5,322 nucleotides of DNA from Deltaproteobacteria bacterium. Its GTDB lineage: Bacteria > Myxococcota_A > Polyangia > HGW-17. A model generated the notes under the pieces. The model saw only the letters and a list, made by a program, of their open reading frames with translations. It searched no databases and was not told the origin of the DNA. This document shows positions 5,003 to 5,322 of this stretch, piece after piece; position 1 is the stretch's first letter; each line of letters opens with the position of its first letter. The position numbers were made by a program, and so were the translations under genes. The stretch lies in assembly GCA_003249585.1 (NCBI GenBank), contig QKIM01000603.1, positions 1 through 5,322 of the forward strand, given 5' to 3'.

Positions 5003-5322
5003 ATGGAATTCACCACAGGTCCCCTCATCCACACCGGTGAACTGTACGATCTCGTCAACACCTTCGAGGAGGATCTCCCCTTTTATGCCCGGCACTGCAA
5101 AGGCAGGACGCTGGAGCTGTGCTGCGGCACCGGACGGCTCACCATCCCCCTCGCCAGACGCGGCGTGGAGATCACAGGGGTCGACCTCACCCCGGCCATG
5201 CTGGAACGCGCCCGTGTGAAGGCCCGGTCCGAGGGGCTTCATATTCCCCTGCACCAGGGGGACATGCGTTCCTTCGACCTCGGGGAGCGCTTCGACACCG
5301 TGTTCATCCCCTTCAACTCCCT
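5003..5322 (+). CDS. Class I SAM-dependent methyltransferase, N-terminal part (runs off right edge)
   Basis: 106 residues are visible from ATG 5003, open to the window end. Motif I, the SAM-binding glycine loop, is LELCCGTGRLTIPLA (37-51). Here the usual first Gly of GxGxG is Cys (C40-C41-G42-T43-G44), a variant found in this superfamily. Motif II is the acidic residue Asp61 in GVDLTPAMLERAR (59-71), which should bind the ribose hydroxyls. QGDMRSFDLGERFD (85-98) carries the motif III acid D87, and VFIPFNS (100-106) begins the next strand. The order fits the methyltransferase domain 25/11-type proteins of about 250 residues. The acceptor substrate, whether a small molecule or a protein, cannot be told. 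The ribosome binding site is weak (GCAGG at 4993-4997), and with a 35-bp gap the gene probably depends on the upstream lipoprotein transcript. Confidence 0.88.
   Translation, partial: MEFTTGPLIHTGELYDLVNTFEEDLPFYARHCKGRTLELCCGTGRLTIPLARRGVEITGVDLTPAMLERARVKARSEGLHIPLHQGDMRSFDLGERFDTVFIPFNS

Overview
The window is high in G+C and reads as part of a Gram-negative bacterial chromosome. Two proteins have lipobox signal peptides and one has a cleavable Sec signal. The secreted hydrolase and the large lipoprotein resemble uncharacterised proteins I associate with Myxococcota/deltaproteobacteria-like and other environmental lineages, but that taxonomic hint is from memory and weak. I see no mobile element, CRISPR array, rRNA, tRNA or phage gene.

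Layout from left to right. (1) 1-627 (+): the 3' part of a drug/metabolite transporter (EamA-type) gene, open at the left edge. (2) 704-1294 (+): a small lipoprotein of unknown function. (3) 1257-1880 (-): a two-helix membrane protein with a cytoplasmic C-terminal domain; it converges on and overlaps gene 2 by 38 bp at the 3' ends. (4) 1984-2190 (+): a 68-residue zinc-ribbon protein, divergent from gene 3, with two promoter-like elements back to back in the 103-bp gap. (5) 2191-2476: a gap containing an AT-rich island and the probable promoter of the next gene. (6) 2477-3250 (+): a secreted alpha/beta-hydrolase-fold protein with a recognisable Ser-Asp-His set. (7) 3251-3500: a gap with a promoter candidate and a long hairpin. 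(8) 3501-4967 (+): a 488-residue lipoprotein of a conserved but uncharacterised type, with a methionine/alanine-rich insert. (9) 5003-5322 (+): the start of a class I SAM-dependent methyltransferase, 35 bp downstream and probably co-transcribed with gene 8.

The genes do not form an obvious pathway. Genes 2, 6 and 8 act outside the inner membrane, genes 1 and 3 lie in it, and genes 4 and 9 are probably cytoplasmic. I find no convincing new multi-gene system. The points most worth a second look are the methionine-striped insert in gene 8, the structured leader before it, the apparently leaderless start of gene 3, and the small zinc-ribbon/membrane-protein divergent pair.
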